Assembly: GCA_035569435.1 (NCBI GenBank)
Contig: DATMNB010000273.1
Coordinates: 1 to 63,982 of the forward strand
Origin: DASRDS01 sp035569435
GTDB taxonomy: Bacteria > Gemmatimonadota > Gemmatimonadetes > Gemmatimonadales > Gemmatimonadaceae
Length of the DNA: 63,982 nucleotides
Direction: 5' to 3'
The position numbers and the translations under genes were made by a program. Shown piece by piece: positions 42,970-52,125 of this stretch. Below the pieces are notes generated by a model. That model did no database searches and was not told where the DNA came from. It saw only the letters and a list, made by a program, of their open reading frames with translations. Position 1 is the stretch's first letter, and each line of letters begins with the position of its first letter.

Positions 42970-44486
42970 TCGAGCGTCCCGGCGAGCTCGTCACGCCGGA
43001 ATCCGTGCTTTTCCATCAGTCGATACAGCGTCGTGCGATCGATGTTGGCCAGCCGCGCCGCGCGCGACATGTTGCCCCCCGCCCGCACGACGAGACGCTG
43101 CAGATACTCCTTCTCGAAATGCGCGACCAGCTTCTCCTTCGCCTGATGATACGCATCACTCATGATCGCCGACGGCACGCCGCCCTCGGCGGCCGCCATC
43201 GGCCCCACCTCGTCGTACGCTGGGATGTCCTCCGGCCGAATCGGCCGCCCGGGCTCCGCGATCACCGCCACGTGCTCGATCACGTTCTGCAACTCGCGCA
43301 CGTTGCCCCGCCACGGACGCGAGCGCAGATACTCGACACACCCGTCGGTGAGCCGCGGCACCGTCTCACCGGCCGGCCGGTGGCGCTCCCAGTAGTGCGC
43401 CAGAAAGTGATTCGCCAGCAACGGAATGTCCTCGAGACGCTTGCGGAGCGGCGGCAGCTTGATCGGCACGACCCGCAGCCGATAGAAGAGATCCTCACGC
43501 AGCAGCCCCGCGTTGACCGCCTCCTGTGGCTCACGGTTGGTGGCCGAGATGAACCGCACGTCGACCACCGCATCCTGCGTCTCGCTGCCCACGCGACGCA
43601 CCACGCCATCCTGCAGCACGCGCAGCAGCTTGGCCTGGAGCGGGTGCGACATCTCCGTGAGCTCGTCGAGAAAGAGCGTGCCGCCGTTGGCCGTCTCGAG
43701 GAGCCCCGGCTTGTCGCGGTCCGCGCCGGTGAAGGCGCCCTTCCGATGGCCAAACATCTCCGACTCGAGCAGTGGCTCGGGCAGCGCGGCGCAATTGATG
43801 GGCACGAGCTTGCGGCTCGCCCGCCGGCTATGCCGGTGGATAAACTGCGCGATGAGCTCCTTCCCCGTTCCCGATTCGCCACTGATCATCACCGATGCGT
43901 CGGTCGACGCCACGCGGCGCGCCAGATCGACCGCCTGGCGAAACGCCGGCGACACGCCGAGGAGCGTGATCTTGTCGCTGTTGCCACTCTGCTCGACGAG
44001 CCGCGAGCGCAGGTCTCGCGTTTCCCGCGCGACGGCGACAGCGTGCGACGCTCGCCCGATGAGAATCTGCAGGTGCGACGCCGAGAACGGCTTGGGCAGG
44101 TAGTCCCAGGCCCCGGCCCGCAATGCCTCGATGCTCGACGTGACGCTGGGATTGCCCGTCATCACGATGACAATCGTATCCTTGTGGGCCTCGAGCGTCG
44201 CGGCAAGAATGTCCATCCCCGAGACGGGCGTCATATACAGATCGACGAGCACGATGTCGAACTTGCGGCGCCGCACGGTATCGACCGCCTCGTCGCCTCG
44301 ACCGAGCACGGTGACGTTGTAGCCATCACCCTGGAGCACACTCGCGCACCCTTCGCGCAGCGTGCGATCGTCGTCGACAAGGAGCAAGCGCAAGCTCGCC
44401 TTCACGTCGGGCGCGATGGCCAGGGGATCCTGCCGGGGCACGGACGCCCCGTCGATCGAGGCACTCCCGATGGGCACCGACGTCAT
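42966..44486 (-). CDS. sigma-54-dependent response regulator (NtrC family)
   Basis: 506 residues. Receiver domain (about 32-150) with phospho-acceptor D82 in IVLVDLYMTP. Sigma-54 AAA+ domain with Walker A GESGTGKEL, the GAFTGA loop (RKGAFTGADRDKPG) that contacts sigma-54, and Walker B GGTLFLDEL. The C-terminal Fis-type helix-turn-helix reads NMSRAARLANIDRTTLYRLMEKHGF. GAFTGA intact means it can activate sigma-54 promoters; three GG-N10-GC candidates occur in the adjacent exopolysaccharide locus (44683, 48223, 57215). A long linker (about 150-170) joins receiver and AAA+. The kinase gene overlaps its stop. Confidence 0.94.
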   Translation of the reverse strand: MTSVPIGSASIDGASVPRQDPLAIAPDVKASLRLLLVDDDRTLREGCASVLQGDGYNVTVLGRGDEAVDTVRRRKFDIVLVDLYMTPVSGMDILAATLEAHKDTIVIVMTGNPSVTSSIEALRAGAWDYLPKPFSASHLQILIGRASHAVAVARETRDLRSRLVEQSGNSDKITLLGVSPAFRQAVDLARRVASTDASVMISGESGTGKELIAQFIHRHSRRASRKLVPINCAALPEPLLESEMFGHRKGAFTGADRDKPGLLETANGGTLFLDELTEMSHPLQAKLLRVLQDGVVRRVGSETQDAVVDVRFISATNREPQEAVNAGLLREDLFYRLRVVPIKLPPLRKRLEDIPLLANHFLAHYWERHRPAGETVPRLTDGCVEYLRSRPWRGNVRELQNVIEHVAVIAEPGRPIRPEDIPAYDEVGPMAAAEGGVPSAIMSDAYHQAKEKLVAHFEKEYLQRLVVRAGGNMSRAARLANIDRTTLYRLMEKHGFRRDELAGTLE

Positions 44487-44526
44487 GATTTCTCCGCTCG
44501 ATGGAAGCTGTACATTAGGACCCTCT

Positions 44527-44555
44527 TAACTACCATCGAGTGTTGCGTGTGTCAA
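44527..44555 (-). promoter_or_regulatory. sigma-70 promoter of the two-component genes
   Basis: On the minus strand TTGACA (44555-44550), 17 bases, then TAGTTA (44532-44527), about 40 bases before the regulator ATG at 44486. The -35 box is perfect, the -10 is moderate. Other nearby motifs: TGTTGC at 44541 and 44611, possible regulator half sites. Confidence 0.6.
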
Positions 44556-44682
44556 GACATTTCGTTGGATTCATGACACATGATGTAACCCTGCAGAGAC
44601 AGGTCTGTTGCACGAACACGACGAAATCGGCGAATGTTCGGGCATTTATGGGTACCCTCAGGCTCTCGTCGAGGTCGGCCAT

Positions 44683-44697
44683 GGGCTGAAAATTTGC
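44683..44697 (+). promoter_or_regulatory. candidate sigma-54 promoter upstream of the methyltransferase gene
   Basis: GGGCTG (44683-44688), 5 bases, TTGC (44694-44697), giving the strict GG-N10-GC spacing of -24/-12 promoters. The ATG at 44744 is 46 bases downstream, and the sigma-54 activator gene starts 197 bases away on the opposite strand. The -24 box deviates from TGGCAC at three positions, the -12 box is perfect. Confidence 0.55.
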
Positions 44698-44743
44698 GGT
44701 GGCCTCTGCTGCTCCCACGATACAATCTCTCCGTCCGAACCAC

Positions 44744-45544
44744 ATGTTTGCACCAACCACCGACGACGGTCTCCGCCGCGAAGAACTGGCTGAGATCGAC
44801 CGACACGAAACGCTGTATCGCGACACGGTGGGCGCGAATCTCCGGCTCGTGCCGTGGGATTGGCTCAAGTTCGACGGCGAACGCGATCCCATCAGCCCCT
44901 ACATCGCCTCGGTTACCAGGCTGGGCGATGTCACGGGCAAACGCGTCCTGGATCTCGGTTGCGGTGACGGCTGGTTCAGCACGATCCTCGCCAAGCGCGG
45001 CGCGATCGTCACCGGGTTCGACATCGCGACCAATGCCGTGCGCGCGGCCCACCGACGGGCCGCGGTCAATGATGTGGCCGATCGCTGCGGGTTCGCCACC
45101 GCGTCCTGCTACGCCTTGCCGTACGCCGACGGCGCCTTTGACGTGGCCGTTGGTCAATCGATCCTGCACCACGTCGGCGAGAAAGCACGCGTAGCGGCCG
45201 AGCTGCACCGCGTGCTCCAGCCAGGCGCGCGGGCGGTCTTCCATGAGCCGTTTGGGAACAGTCTCTGGCTCGAGCGATTGCGCCGGCTTGTACCGGTGGC
45301 GTCCATGGCGCCGGACGATCCCGATCAGTGGAAGCACCAGTTTCGCTACAGTGACCTGGAGCCGTTCGCCCGGTGGTTTGACACGGCGATCTATGAATTT
45401 CAGTTCCTCTCACGCTTGGATCGCGTGATTACCGCCAAGCCGATCGTTCAGGCGATCGGCCGCGTCGATCTCTGGCTCATGCGCCAGTGCGCGTGGCTCA
45501 GGCCGTACGCCCGCGCTGTAGTGGTCGAACTGCGGGCCCATTAG
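44744..45544 (+). CDS. class I SAM-dependent methyltransferase
   Basis: 266 residues. Motif I VLDLGCGDGWFSTILAKRGA, acidic loop GFDIATNAVRAAHRR and YALPYADGAFDVAVGQSILHHV (motifs II/III) mark a class I Rossmann methyltransferase, as used for sugar or lipid O-methylation. The C-terminal region is rich in Arg/Trp. It is the first gene of the exopolysaccharide locus, so glycan or lipid-carrier methylation is a fair inference. ATG at 44744 was chosen over an upstream GTG because it lies downstream of the sigma-54 motif. The FkbH-like gene follows after 9 bases. Confidence 0.85.
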   Translation: MFAPTTDDGLRREELAEIDRHETLYRDTVGANLRLVPWDWLKFDGERDPISPYIASVTRLGDVTGKRVLDLGCGDGWFSTILAKRGAIVTGFDIATNAVRAAHRRAAVNDVADRCGFATASCYALPYADGAFDVAVGQSILHHVGEKARVAAELHRVLQPGARAVFHEPFGNSLWLERLRRLVPVASMAPDDPDQWKHQFRYSDLEPFARWFDTAIYEFQFLSRLDRVITAKPIVQAIGRVDLWLMRQCAWLRPYARAVVVELRAH

Positions 45545-45553
45545 GATTCACAT

Positions 45554-47353
45554 ATGTATGAAGCGGAAGTGAATGGCCGGACCGAATCGGTCGAGCAGAT
45601 TCCCGCGGCCGTGCTCGCGCGGTTCCGCGAGCTGGGCAGCCTCGTCACCGCGCGCACCGTGTTGCCCTGGGGCGAGCACTGCACCGAGTGCGTGTGGCCG
45701 ACGTGCTATACATCGTGCGACTTGTATGCTCCGCGCGCCGATGGCAAGTGCCGGCGGTTCGTCGACGGCATGGTGCGACTCGATGCGCCGGACACCGCTA
45801 CGGGCTATCTCGTCAAGATCGGATTCAAGCAGTGGGGCAAGCTGTGGACGGCGGGGAACGTGCATCTCTTTTCCTCTGCCCAAGCGCGGTCCATGGAAGG
45901 ATGGGATCGGCGCGTCGGCTCCGCGCTCAATCAGATCGGGCTCCGCTTTGCCACGTGGCGCCGTTACGATCAGAAGAAAAAGCAGACGTTCCGCCGCCCC
46001 CCAAGCGAGACGGCGCCCGGTCACTTCGTGGTCGAGTGCTACAATCCGAATCCGACGACCATCGGGCTGTCGCTCACGATGCGCCCGACCGATGAGACAA
46101 AGCCGATCCCGTTCCAGCAGCTGATCGACGTGTCGCCCGGATACACGCGCGCGCTCGTCCCCATCGGCGACATCACGCGCGTGCTCAACCTGGCGCAGCC
46201 GTTCACCGTCGAATTGATCCCCAACGACGTCGAGAGCGGCACGACGCTGTACTTCGGCATGCTCGACTTTGCCGTCGGCGTTCCCGAGCCCGCGGCGGCC
46301 AAGGTCGCCCCGCTCAAGTGTGTCGTGTGGGACCTCGACAACACCATGTGGTCTGGCACGCTCGTCGAAGACGGGGCCGAGCATCTGACGCTCAAGCCCG
46401 GTATCGCCGACGTGATCAAACGCCTCGACGAGCGGGGCATCCTCCATTCGGTCGCGAGCAAGAACAACGCCGATGAGGCCCTCGGGGTGCTCTCCGGCTT
46501 TGGGATCCGCGACTACTTCCTATTCCCGGACATCTCGTGGGGCCCGAAGAGCGAAGCGCTCAAGCGCATCGCCAAGCGCCTCAACATCGGCATCGACTCC
46601 CTGCTCTTCATCGATGACTCCGAGTTCGAGCTCGCCGAGGTGCGGGCGGCCTGTCCGACCGTGCGCGTGATGCACGCCACGGACTATCTCTCGCTGCCCG
46701 ATCGCCCCGAGGCCCAGATGAAGGTGACGGCCGAGGCAGCCGAGCGGCGCGTGCTGTATCAACAGGAGGCGGTGCGGCAAACCGCGGCCGAGCAGTTTGG
46801 CGAAGACTACTACGCCTTCCTCCGCGACTGTCGGCTCGAGGCGCACCTGCGGCCGATGACGAGCGAGAACCTCCCCCGCGTGCACGAGCTGACGCAGCGC
46901 ACCAACCAGATGAACTTCTCGGGGAACCGCTACGAGCGCGCGGTCCTCGAGCGCATTCTCGCCGATCCGCACCTCGACACGTATGTGCTCGATTGCCGCG
47001 ACCGGTTTGGCGAGTATGGCGTCGTCGGATTCTGTCTCGTCGACAACCGCGAGCCGCGCATCACGGACCTCATGTTCAGCTGTCGCGTGCAGTCCAAGCG
47101 CGTCGAGCACGCGCTGCTCTCGCGCATCCTGCAGCGCTACCGGGCCGACGTCCCGACCGACGTGTTCGCCAACTACCGCAAGACGCCACGCAATGCGCCG
47201 TCGGGGCGCGTGTTCGAGGACGTGGGCTTCGAGATCGCCAGCGAGACCGACGGCGTGTCGTCACTGGTGTTTCGTCGCGAGCGCCCTGTGCCCGACGACG
47301 GCATCGTCACCGTGGTCGTGCACGAGCGCGAGAACATCGCGGCGGTTGGGTAG
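45554..47353 (+). CDS. FkbH-like HAD-IIIC protein with a novel Cys-rich N-terminal domain
   Basis: 599 residues. Residues 1 to about 250 match no domain I know; they contain C43-x2-C46-x4-C51-x3-C55-x10-C66, a possible metal site, then beta-rich segments. The HAD-IIIC/FkbH domain starts at about 255 with VVWDLDNTMW (D260, D262), ASKNNADEA and LFIDDSEFELAE. The last ~180 residues are GNAT-like. FkbH proteins handle glycerate-derived units on carrier proteins in polyketide pathways; in polysaccharide loci the role is unknown. The deacetylase gene starts inside its last codons. Confidence 0.87.
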   Translation: MYEAEVNGRTESVEQIPAAVLARFRELGSLVTARTVLPWGEHCTECVWPTCYTSCDLYAPRADGKCRRFVDGMVRLDAPDTATGYLVKIGFKQWGKLWTAGNVHLFSSAQARSMEGWDRRVGSALNQIGLRFATWRRYDQKKKQTFRRPPSETAPGHFVVECYNPNPTTIGLSLTMRPTDETKPIPFQQLIDVSPGYTRALVPIGDITRVLNLAQPFTVELIPNDVESGTTLYFGMLDFAVGVPEPAAAKVAPLKCVVWDLDNTMWSGTLVEDGAEHLTLKPGIADVIKRLDERGILHSVASKNNADEALGVLSGFGIRDYFLFPDISWGPKSEALKRIAKRLNIGIDSLLFIDDSEFELAEVRAACPTVRVMHATDYLSLPDRPEAQMKVTAEAAERRVLYQQEAVRQTAAEQFGEDYYAFLRDCRLEAHLRPMTSENLPRVHELTQRTNQMNFSGNRYERAVLERILADPHLDTYVLDCRDRFGEYGVVGFCLVDNREPRITDLMFSCRVQSKRVEHALLSRILQRYRADVPTDVFANYRKTPRNAPSGRVFEDVGFEIASETDGVSSLVFRRERPVPDDGIVTVVVHERENIAAVG

Positions 47354-48137
47354 CCCAGCGCTCCGCGAGACGTACAAACGGGCCTATCATGGCCTGCTCG
47401 CGTCGTGGTGCCGGCGCGAGTTGGAGATCGGCGCCGCCGCTGAGCCATTCATCTCGTTCACCTTCGATGACTTCCCGCGCTCGGCCTATCGCGCCGGCGG
47501 CGCCGTGCTCGCATCGCACGGCGCGCGCGGCACGTACTACGCCGCGCCCGGGCTGGCGGGATCCACCGACGCGCTCGGGCCGCACTATGACGCGACCGAC
47601 CTGCGCGATCTGCTCGCCGACGGCCACGAGCTCGCCAGCCACACCTTCAGCCACATCTCGAGCCGCACGCTCCCGAGCGCCGCATACGCGGCCGAGATCG
47701 CGCGCGGCGAGACGGCGCTCCACGCCCTGACTGGTGTCCCGCCCTCCGGACACTTCTCCTATCCATTCGGCGAGGTGACCCTCGGCGCGAAGCGCGCGGC
47801 CGGCCGGTCGTGCGCCAGTTGCCGCGGCACGTCGCCCGGCGCCAACGGACCGCGCGTCGACCTCAACTTGCTTCGGGCGAACCGACTCTATAGCACCTCG
47901 GTCGATCGCGCCACCGTGCGGCAACTGATCGCCCGCCTGGTCCGCCCGGGCTCCTGGCTGATCTTTTACACGCACGACGTGCGCGACGACCCGTCGCCAT
48001 ACGGCTGCACCCCTGAGTACTTCGACGCCGTCGTTCGGTATGCGGTCGAGTCTGGCGCGCGTGTCGTGACGGTGTCGGCCGCGCTTGCGGCGCTCAGGGC
48101 ATGTCAAGGCCCTGCCGCGCCCTCCGCGTCACTGTAG
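47346..48137 (+). CDS. polysaccharide deacetylase (NodB homology)
   Basis: 263 residues. Metal-dependent deacetylase motifs: SFTFDDFPRSA (D-D), SHTFSHISS (H-x3-H), a later HFSYPFGE and FYTHDV near the end. There is no visible signal peptide, so it may be cytoplasmic or exported without a classic signal. The TTG at 47346 overlaps the end of the FkbH-like gene by 8 bases; translation would be coupled. The frame extends left into the FkbH gene without a good start. Probably modifies the locus' glycan. Confidence 0.82.
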   Translation: MGSPALRETYKRAYHGLLASWCRRELEIGAAAEPFISFTFDDFPRSAYRAGGAVLASHGARGTYYAAPGLAGSTDALGPHYDATDLRDLLADGHELASHTFSHISSRTLPSAAYAAEIARGETALHALTGVPPSGHFSYPFGEVTLGAKRAAGRSCASCRGTSPGANGPRVDLNLLRANRLYSTSVDRATVRQLIARLVRPGSWLIFYTHDVRDDPSPYGCTPEYFDAVVRYAVESGARVVTVSAALAALRACQGPAAPSASL

Positions 48138-48222
48138 CATCGCGACCACAGCACGCTCCACCGGCCTCCGGTACGCGCCGTCTTGGCACGCGTCTATGGG
48201 GCTCAAGTCGCGGTGCCGGTGG

Positions 48223-48237
48223 TGGGCTGGGACTTGC
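48223..48237 (+). promoter_or_regulatory. candidate sigma-54 promoter upstream of wzc
   Basis: TGGGCT (48223-48228), 5 bases, TTGC (48234-48237): GG-N10-GC spacing is exact, -12 box perfect. The ATG at 48281 is 43 bases downstream, similar to the spacing at 44683. Nearby TGGCACG (48184) has no -12 box and is not counted. Confidence 0.6.
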
Positions 48238-48280
48238 GTTCACTTGGCGTAGATTTCAGTCGAACTCGTGAGGCTTGAAC

Positions 48281-50761
48281 ATGGTGTCTGGTAGGCCTGT
48301 GCCCTCGTTACCCCGCCCGTCTACGTCCTTGGCGCCCGCGGACGGGGACCGCCACGCGTTGGAGGTGCCCACCCAGTGGGGGCCGCCGGCTGGACACGGC
48401 GGCGGCGACGGAGGCGAGCCGAAAACGCCCTGGCACCGGTATGTCGCCGCCCTGATGCGGTACAAGTGGCTGGTGCTTGCCTGTACGGTGATCGGCACGC
48501 TCGGCGGATTCGCGGTCGCGCGGTCCTTCGCGCCCGATTACGAAGCGCACGCCACGATCTGGATCGTGCCGCAGGAGCGTGGGCAGCAGCGGCAGCGCGG
48601 TCCCATCGAGGCCGGCGAGCTCCTTGGCACGGCCGCGTGGGTCGACCTATTCCGCAGCTTTCGTGTCGTCGAGCCGGTGGTGCGCAACCGCCGGCTGTAT
48701 CTGGGCTATCCCCAAGTCGACGCGGTGCTCTTCCATGACTTCGGCGTCGGGCCCACGTATCGGCCGGGTCAGTACATCCTCACGATCGACAATCGCGGCC
48801 AACAATACACGCTCGCGATGAAAGAGGGGATCGTCGAACGCGGCGTCGTCGGCGACTCCATCGGACGGACGGTTGGCTTTCACTGGCGTCCGACCGCACA
48901 GATGGTGCGGCGGGCACAGGTGGCGCGGTTTAGTGTGGCGGCCATGAACGACGCGGCGGATGGCTTGCTCCTCCGCACCAATACGACGTTGCCGGACAAC
49001 AGCAACTTTCTCCGCGTCACGCTCACCAGCAAGAACCCGGACGAAGCCGCGGCGACGCTGAATGCGTGGCTGACGCAGTTCGTCGCCGAGGCGGACACGT
49101 TGAAGCGGAAGAACATCAGCGAGGTCACGCGGACGATTGGTGACCAACTCCAGATCGCGCAGAACCGGCTGAGAACGTCGGAAGACAATCTGCAACGGTT
49201 CCAGCAGCAGAACATCCAGACGAGTACCTCGGCGTCCGGCGTCGGCCTGTCTGGCGCTGGACCGACGCTGGGCGCGGCAACAAACAACAGCACCGACCCG
49301 GTCGTCGCATCCTACCTCGGGGCCAAGGTCCAGTTCGACAACCTGCAGCAGGACATCCAGTCGACGCAGCAGGTGCTCGCTGAGCTCAAAGCCGGCACCG
49401 GCACCCCCGACGCGCTGCTGGCGATCCCCTCGCTGATGGTCGGCGCCGACAACCTGCGGGTGGCGATCACCGATTACAATGCGAAAGAGCAGACGCTCTC
49501 CGATCTCCAACGGACCTACACGGACGAATATCCGGCCGTGCAGTCGGCCAAGCGCACGGTTGCCCTGATCCAGACGCAACAGATCCCGCAGTTCGCCAAC
49601 ATGGCATTGGCCAGGCTCCGCACCCAATCGGCGGTCCTGAGCAAGCAACTGGCCGCCGGCGGCCGCGTGCTGGATCAGGTGCCGGCACGCACGATCAACA
49701 GTGTGCGGTTGCAACGCGAGGTGCAGTCAGGGTCCGATCTCTACCAAAACCTGCAGAAGTCGTACGAGGAGTCGCGCCTGGCGGAGTTGAGCACGATCCC
49801 GGATGTCAATGTCCTCGACCGGGCCGATGCCCCGCGCGTGCCGACCCGGAACACCGCGGTCCGGACCCTCATGATGGCGATCGCCGTCGGTCTCGGCGCG
49901 GGATTGGGGCTTGCACTGCTGCTCGACCGTGTCGATCAGCGGTTCCGGTATCCCGAGCAGGCGACGGACGAGTTGGGCCTCGACATCATCGGCACAGTTC
50001 CGGCCCTGCCCTCCTCGTCCCGCCGGGCCAAAGACCCCGAGGCGGCATCCCAGGTGGTCGAAGCCTTCCGCACGATTCGACTCCATCTCATCCACATGTT
50101 CGATCCGTCGCAGCCGATGGTGTTCACCATCTCGAGCCCCGGCGCCGGTGAGGGGAAGTCGCTGATCTCATCGAATCTGGGGATGTCGTTCGCCGAGGGC
50201 GGCCGGCGGACCCTGCTCATCGACGGTGACATTCGGCGCGGCCAGCTGCACGGGACCTTTGGGGTGCGGCAGGCGCCGGGCCTCCTCGATTACCTGCAGG
50301 GCGAGTCGACGCTCGATGAGGTGCTGCAGCCGACGGACTTCGAGAACCTGACGCTCGTGACCTGCGGAGCCCGCCGGCATCGCGGGCCCGAGCTCCTGCA
50401 GTCGGTGGCCATGGCGCAGTTCGTCGCCGCGCTGAAGCCCTTGTTCGATACGATTATCATCGACAGTCCGCCGCTCGGCGCCGGGATCGATCCGTTCGCC
50501 ATCGCACACGTCACGGGCAACCTCATGCTGGTGCTGCGCGTTGGCGTGAGCGACCGCAAGATGGCGCTGGCCAAGCTCTCGGCGATGGACCGGCTGCCCG
50601 TCCGGCAGCTTGGCGTGGTCCTCAACGACGTGGCCGCGACGGGTGTCTTCAGGTACTACTCATACCTCTATGGCTACAAGCTCGAGGAGGATGAGCTCGC
50701 CCAGTCGCTGCCGGCCTCGAAGGTCGGAGGCCTGACCCGCCGCAGTATAGACAGCGACTAA
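48281..50761 (+). CDS. Wzc-type polysaccharide co-polymerase / tyrosine kinase
   Basis: 826 residues, controls chain length and export of exopolysaccharide. A Wzz domain spans two membrane helices (KWLVLACTVIGTLGGFAVARSF near residue 65, and TLMMAIAVGLGAGLGLALLLD near 530) with a long coiled coil in the periplasm. The cytoplasmic kinase has Walker A SSPGAGEGKSLISSN (about 615-630), Walker A' LLIDGDIRRG and FDTIIIDSPPLG (Walker B). The C-terminus is Tyr-rich (RYYSYLYGYKLEED), giving possible autophosphorylation sites. ATG at 48281 has GTGAGG upstream at the right distance. Confidence 0.93.
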   Translation: MVSGRPVPSLPRPSTSLAPADGDRHALEVPTQWGPPAGHGGGDGGEPKTPWHRYVAALMRYKWLVLACTVIGTLGGFAVARSFAPDYEAHATIWIVPQERGQQRQRGPIEAGELLGTAAWVDLFRSFRVVEPVVRNRRLYLGYPQVDAVLFHDFGVGPTYRPGQYILTIDNRGQQYTLAMKEGIVERGVVGDSIGRTVGFHWRPTAQMVRRAQVARFSVAAMNDAADGLLLRTNTTLPDNSNFLRVTLTSKNPDEAAATLNAWLTQFVAEADTLKRKNISEVTRTIGDQLQIAQNRLRTSEDNLQRFQQQNIQTSTSASGVGLSGAGPTLGAATNNSTDPVVASYLGAKVQFDNLQQDIQSTQQVLAELKAGTGTPDALLAIPSLMVGADNLRVAITDYNAKEQTLSDLQRTYTDEYPAVQSAKRTVALIQTQQIPQFANMALARLRTQSAVLSKQLAAGGRVLDQVPARTINSVRLQREVQSGSDLYQNLQKSYEESRLAELSTIPDVNVLDRADAPRVPTRNTAVRTLMMAIAVGLGAGLGLALLLDRVDQRFRYPEQATDELGLDIIGTVPALPSSSRRAKDPEAASQVVEAFRTIRLHLIHMFDPSQPMVFTISSPGAGEGKSLISSNLGMSFAEGGRRTLLIDGDIRRGQLHGTFGVRQAPGLLDYLQGESTLDEVLQPTDFENLTLVTCGARRHRGPELLQSVAMAQFVAALKPLFDTIIIDSPPLGAGIDPFAIAHVTGNLMLVLRVGVSDRKMALAKLSAMDRLPVRQLGVVLNDVAATGVFRYYSYLYGYKLEEDELAQSLPASKVGGLTRRSIDSD

Positions 50762-50775
50762 AGCAGCGGCCAAAA

Positions 50776-50791
50776 CCGCGGCTAACCGCGG
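50776..50791. terminator. small hairpin between wzc and the facing response-regulator gene
   Basis: CCGCGG (50776-50781), loop CTAA, CCGCGG (50786-50791). The stop codon of the minus-strand gene is in the loop, like the hairpin at 16509. No T-run. Confidence 0.4.
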
Positions 50792-51798
50792 CCCAACAGG
50801 GCCGTGTCAAACGATTGGATCGCCGGCACGGTGCCATCACTCGGCGACTGCCTGAGCGCCGATGCCGCGCGCACGAGCATCTCGACCGCGTCGATCGATG
50901 CATCGGCAAAATCCGGCACGGCGCAATACCCCGCGCGCACGGTGACGTGGCTCGTCTCGCCGTTGGCGGCCGAGAATGGCAGGGCCTCGATCATCGCCAA
51001 GACGCGCTCGGCGAGGCGGACCGCGCCCGTCGCTTCCGTGCCGGGCGCAATGATGGCAAACTCCGACTGCCCCAACCGCCCGATCGCATCAGACAGGCGC
51101 GCCGTCCGATCGAGCGCGGCGCCCAGATGCTCGGCGATCTTCACGGCCAGGCGGTCGAGCTCCCACTCGGAGAGCGGCGATGCCGTCGTGTCGGGCGCGA
51201 ACGCGATGCACGCGAGCGAGTTGCGCCGGCGTGACGCTTCCGCGCCGATCTCCCGGGCACGACGCGCGAGTCCACGCGCGTTATAGAGACCGGTCGGCGG
51301 ATCGAGCAGCCCCTCCTCGCGAATCGCATCGGACTCCCGTTTCGCGCGAACAAACGTGTCGAGCTTTGACAGCAGGACATCGCCATCGAGCGGAAACATC
51401 GTGAACTCCCACGCACCGGCCCTGAGCGCCTCCAATTCCTGTGCCCGACTGGTCGGATCCGACGTGGTAATGATGATCGGCGTGCCCGGCGCGAGAACGC
51501 CCGTAGTGCTGAGGGCCCGACAGACGCTGATGCCGTCCGCATCGGGGAGTCGCGCATCGACGATGACCACATCGGGTCTGGCACTTCGCGCGAGGTCCAA
51601 TGCCTGTCGTCCATTGTACGCCCGGAGCACCGCGAACCCGTGCGGTCCCAGAATCGTTTCCAACGATCGAGCTGACCACTCTTGATCGTTGGCAATGAGT
51701 ACCAGCGCGGGACGCGTCGGTCGTTCTGTGTCTAGCATCGGCTGCGGCTGGTTGCGCGTTGGGGCGGACAGGGAGACCATGGCGGGCCGCATACGCAT
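50782..51798 (-). CDS. response regulator with a degenerate GGDEF domain
   Basis: 338 residues. The receiver (from LVLIANDQEW, phospho-Asp in VVIVDARLPDADG) has an incomplete acidic triad. The output domain is GGDEF-like: LLDPPTGLYNARGLARR opens it, but the active loop reads GRLGQSEFAII where GRxGGDEF is expected. The substituted Gly-Asp implies loss of diguanylate cyclase activity; it may bind c-di-GMP or act as a scaffold. Three possible starts (51798, 51780, 51738) lack ribosome-binding sites; the first is used. It is divergent from wza and sits between wzc and wza in the locus. Confidence 0.85.
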   Translation of the reverse strand: MRMRPAMVSLSAPTRNQPQPMLDTERPTRPALVLIANDQEWSARSLETILGPHGFAVLRAYNGRQALDLARSARPDVVIVDARLPDADGISVCRALSTTGVLAPGTPIIITTSDPTSRAQELEALRAGAWEFTMFPLDGDVLLSKLDTFVRAKRESDAIREEGLLDPPTGLYNARGLARRAREIGAEASRRRNSLACIAFAPDTTASPLSEWELDRLAVKIAEHLGAALDRTARLSDAIGRLGQSEFAIIAPGTEATGAVRLAERVLAMIEALPFSAANGETSHVTVRAGYCAVPDFADASIDAVEMLVRAASALRQSPSDGTVPAIQSFDTALLGRG

Positions 51799-51825
51799 GA
51801 GTCGTGCAGCATCGTGTATCTCTGC

Positions 51826-51855
51826 TATGTCACGCTATACAATGACTTATGTCAC
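51826..51855. promoter_or_regulatory. TATGTCAC direct repeat in the 309-bp intergenic region
   Basis: TATGTCAC occurs at 51826-51833 and 51848-51855, 22 bases apart (about two helical turns), and again as GTGACATA at 57121-57128 in the next divergent region. It could bind a regulator of the locus. The remaining intergenic bases (51856-52107) hold no gene or other feature I can support. Confidence 0.4.
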
Positions 51856-52125
51856 TGTGCCCCTGTGATCCACGGGCCGCGTGCGGTATGCGCACCACAG
51901 CTTATGATGTGACAGCAAGACGCTTTTGGACGTTGGGTGGACTTCGACTGCGCGGTCAACGATGTGGGGATGTCGCCGGAATTGTGTGGCTGCTGTCCCA
52001 CAGTCGAGTTTGGGCCGGTCGTGACCCAACGCGCGCGCTGACAGAGAAGTCCAGCGTAGTCAACGCGTTAGAATTGCGACATTGGTCTCGGCGCCTGAGC
52101 ACAGCAGGTGCGTATAGCGCCGCGC

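Noticed and set aside
44694..44726. Sigma-70 promoter TTGCGG / TACAAT before the methyltransferase gene
   Set aside because: Spacing of 21 bases is too long.
48183..48200. Second sigma-54 promoter at TGGCACG upstream of wzc
   Set aside because: No TTGC box at the proper distance; the site at 48223 fits better.
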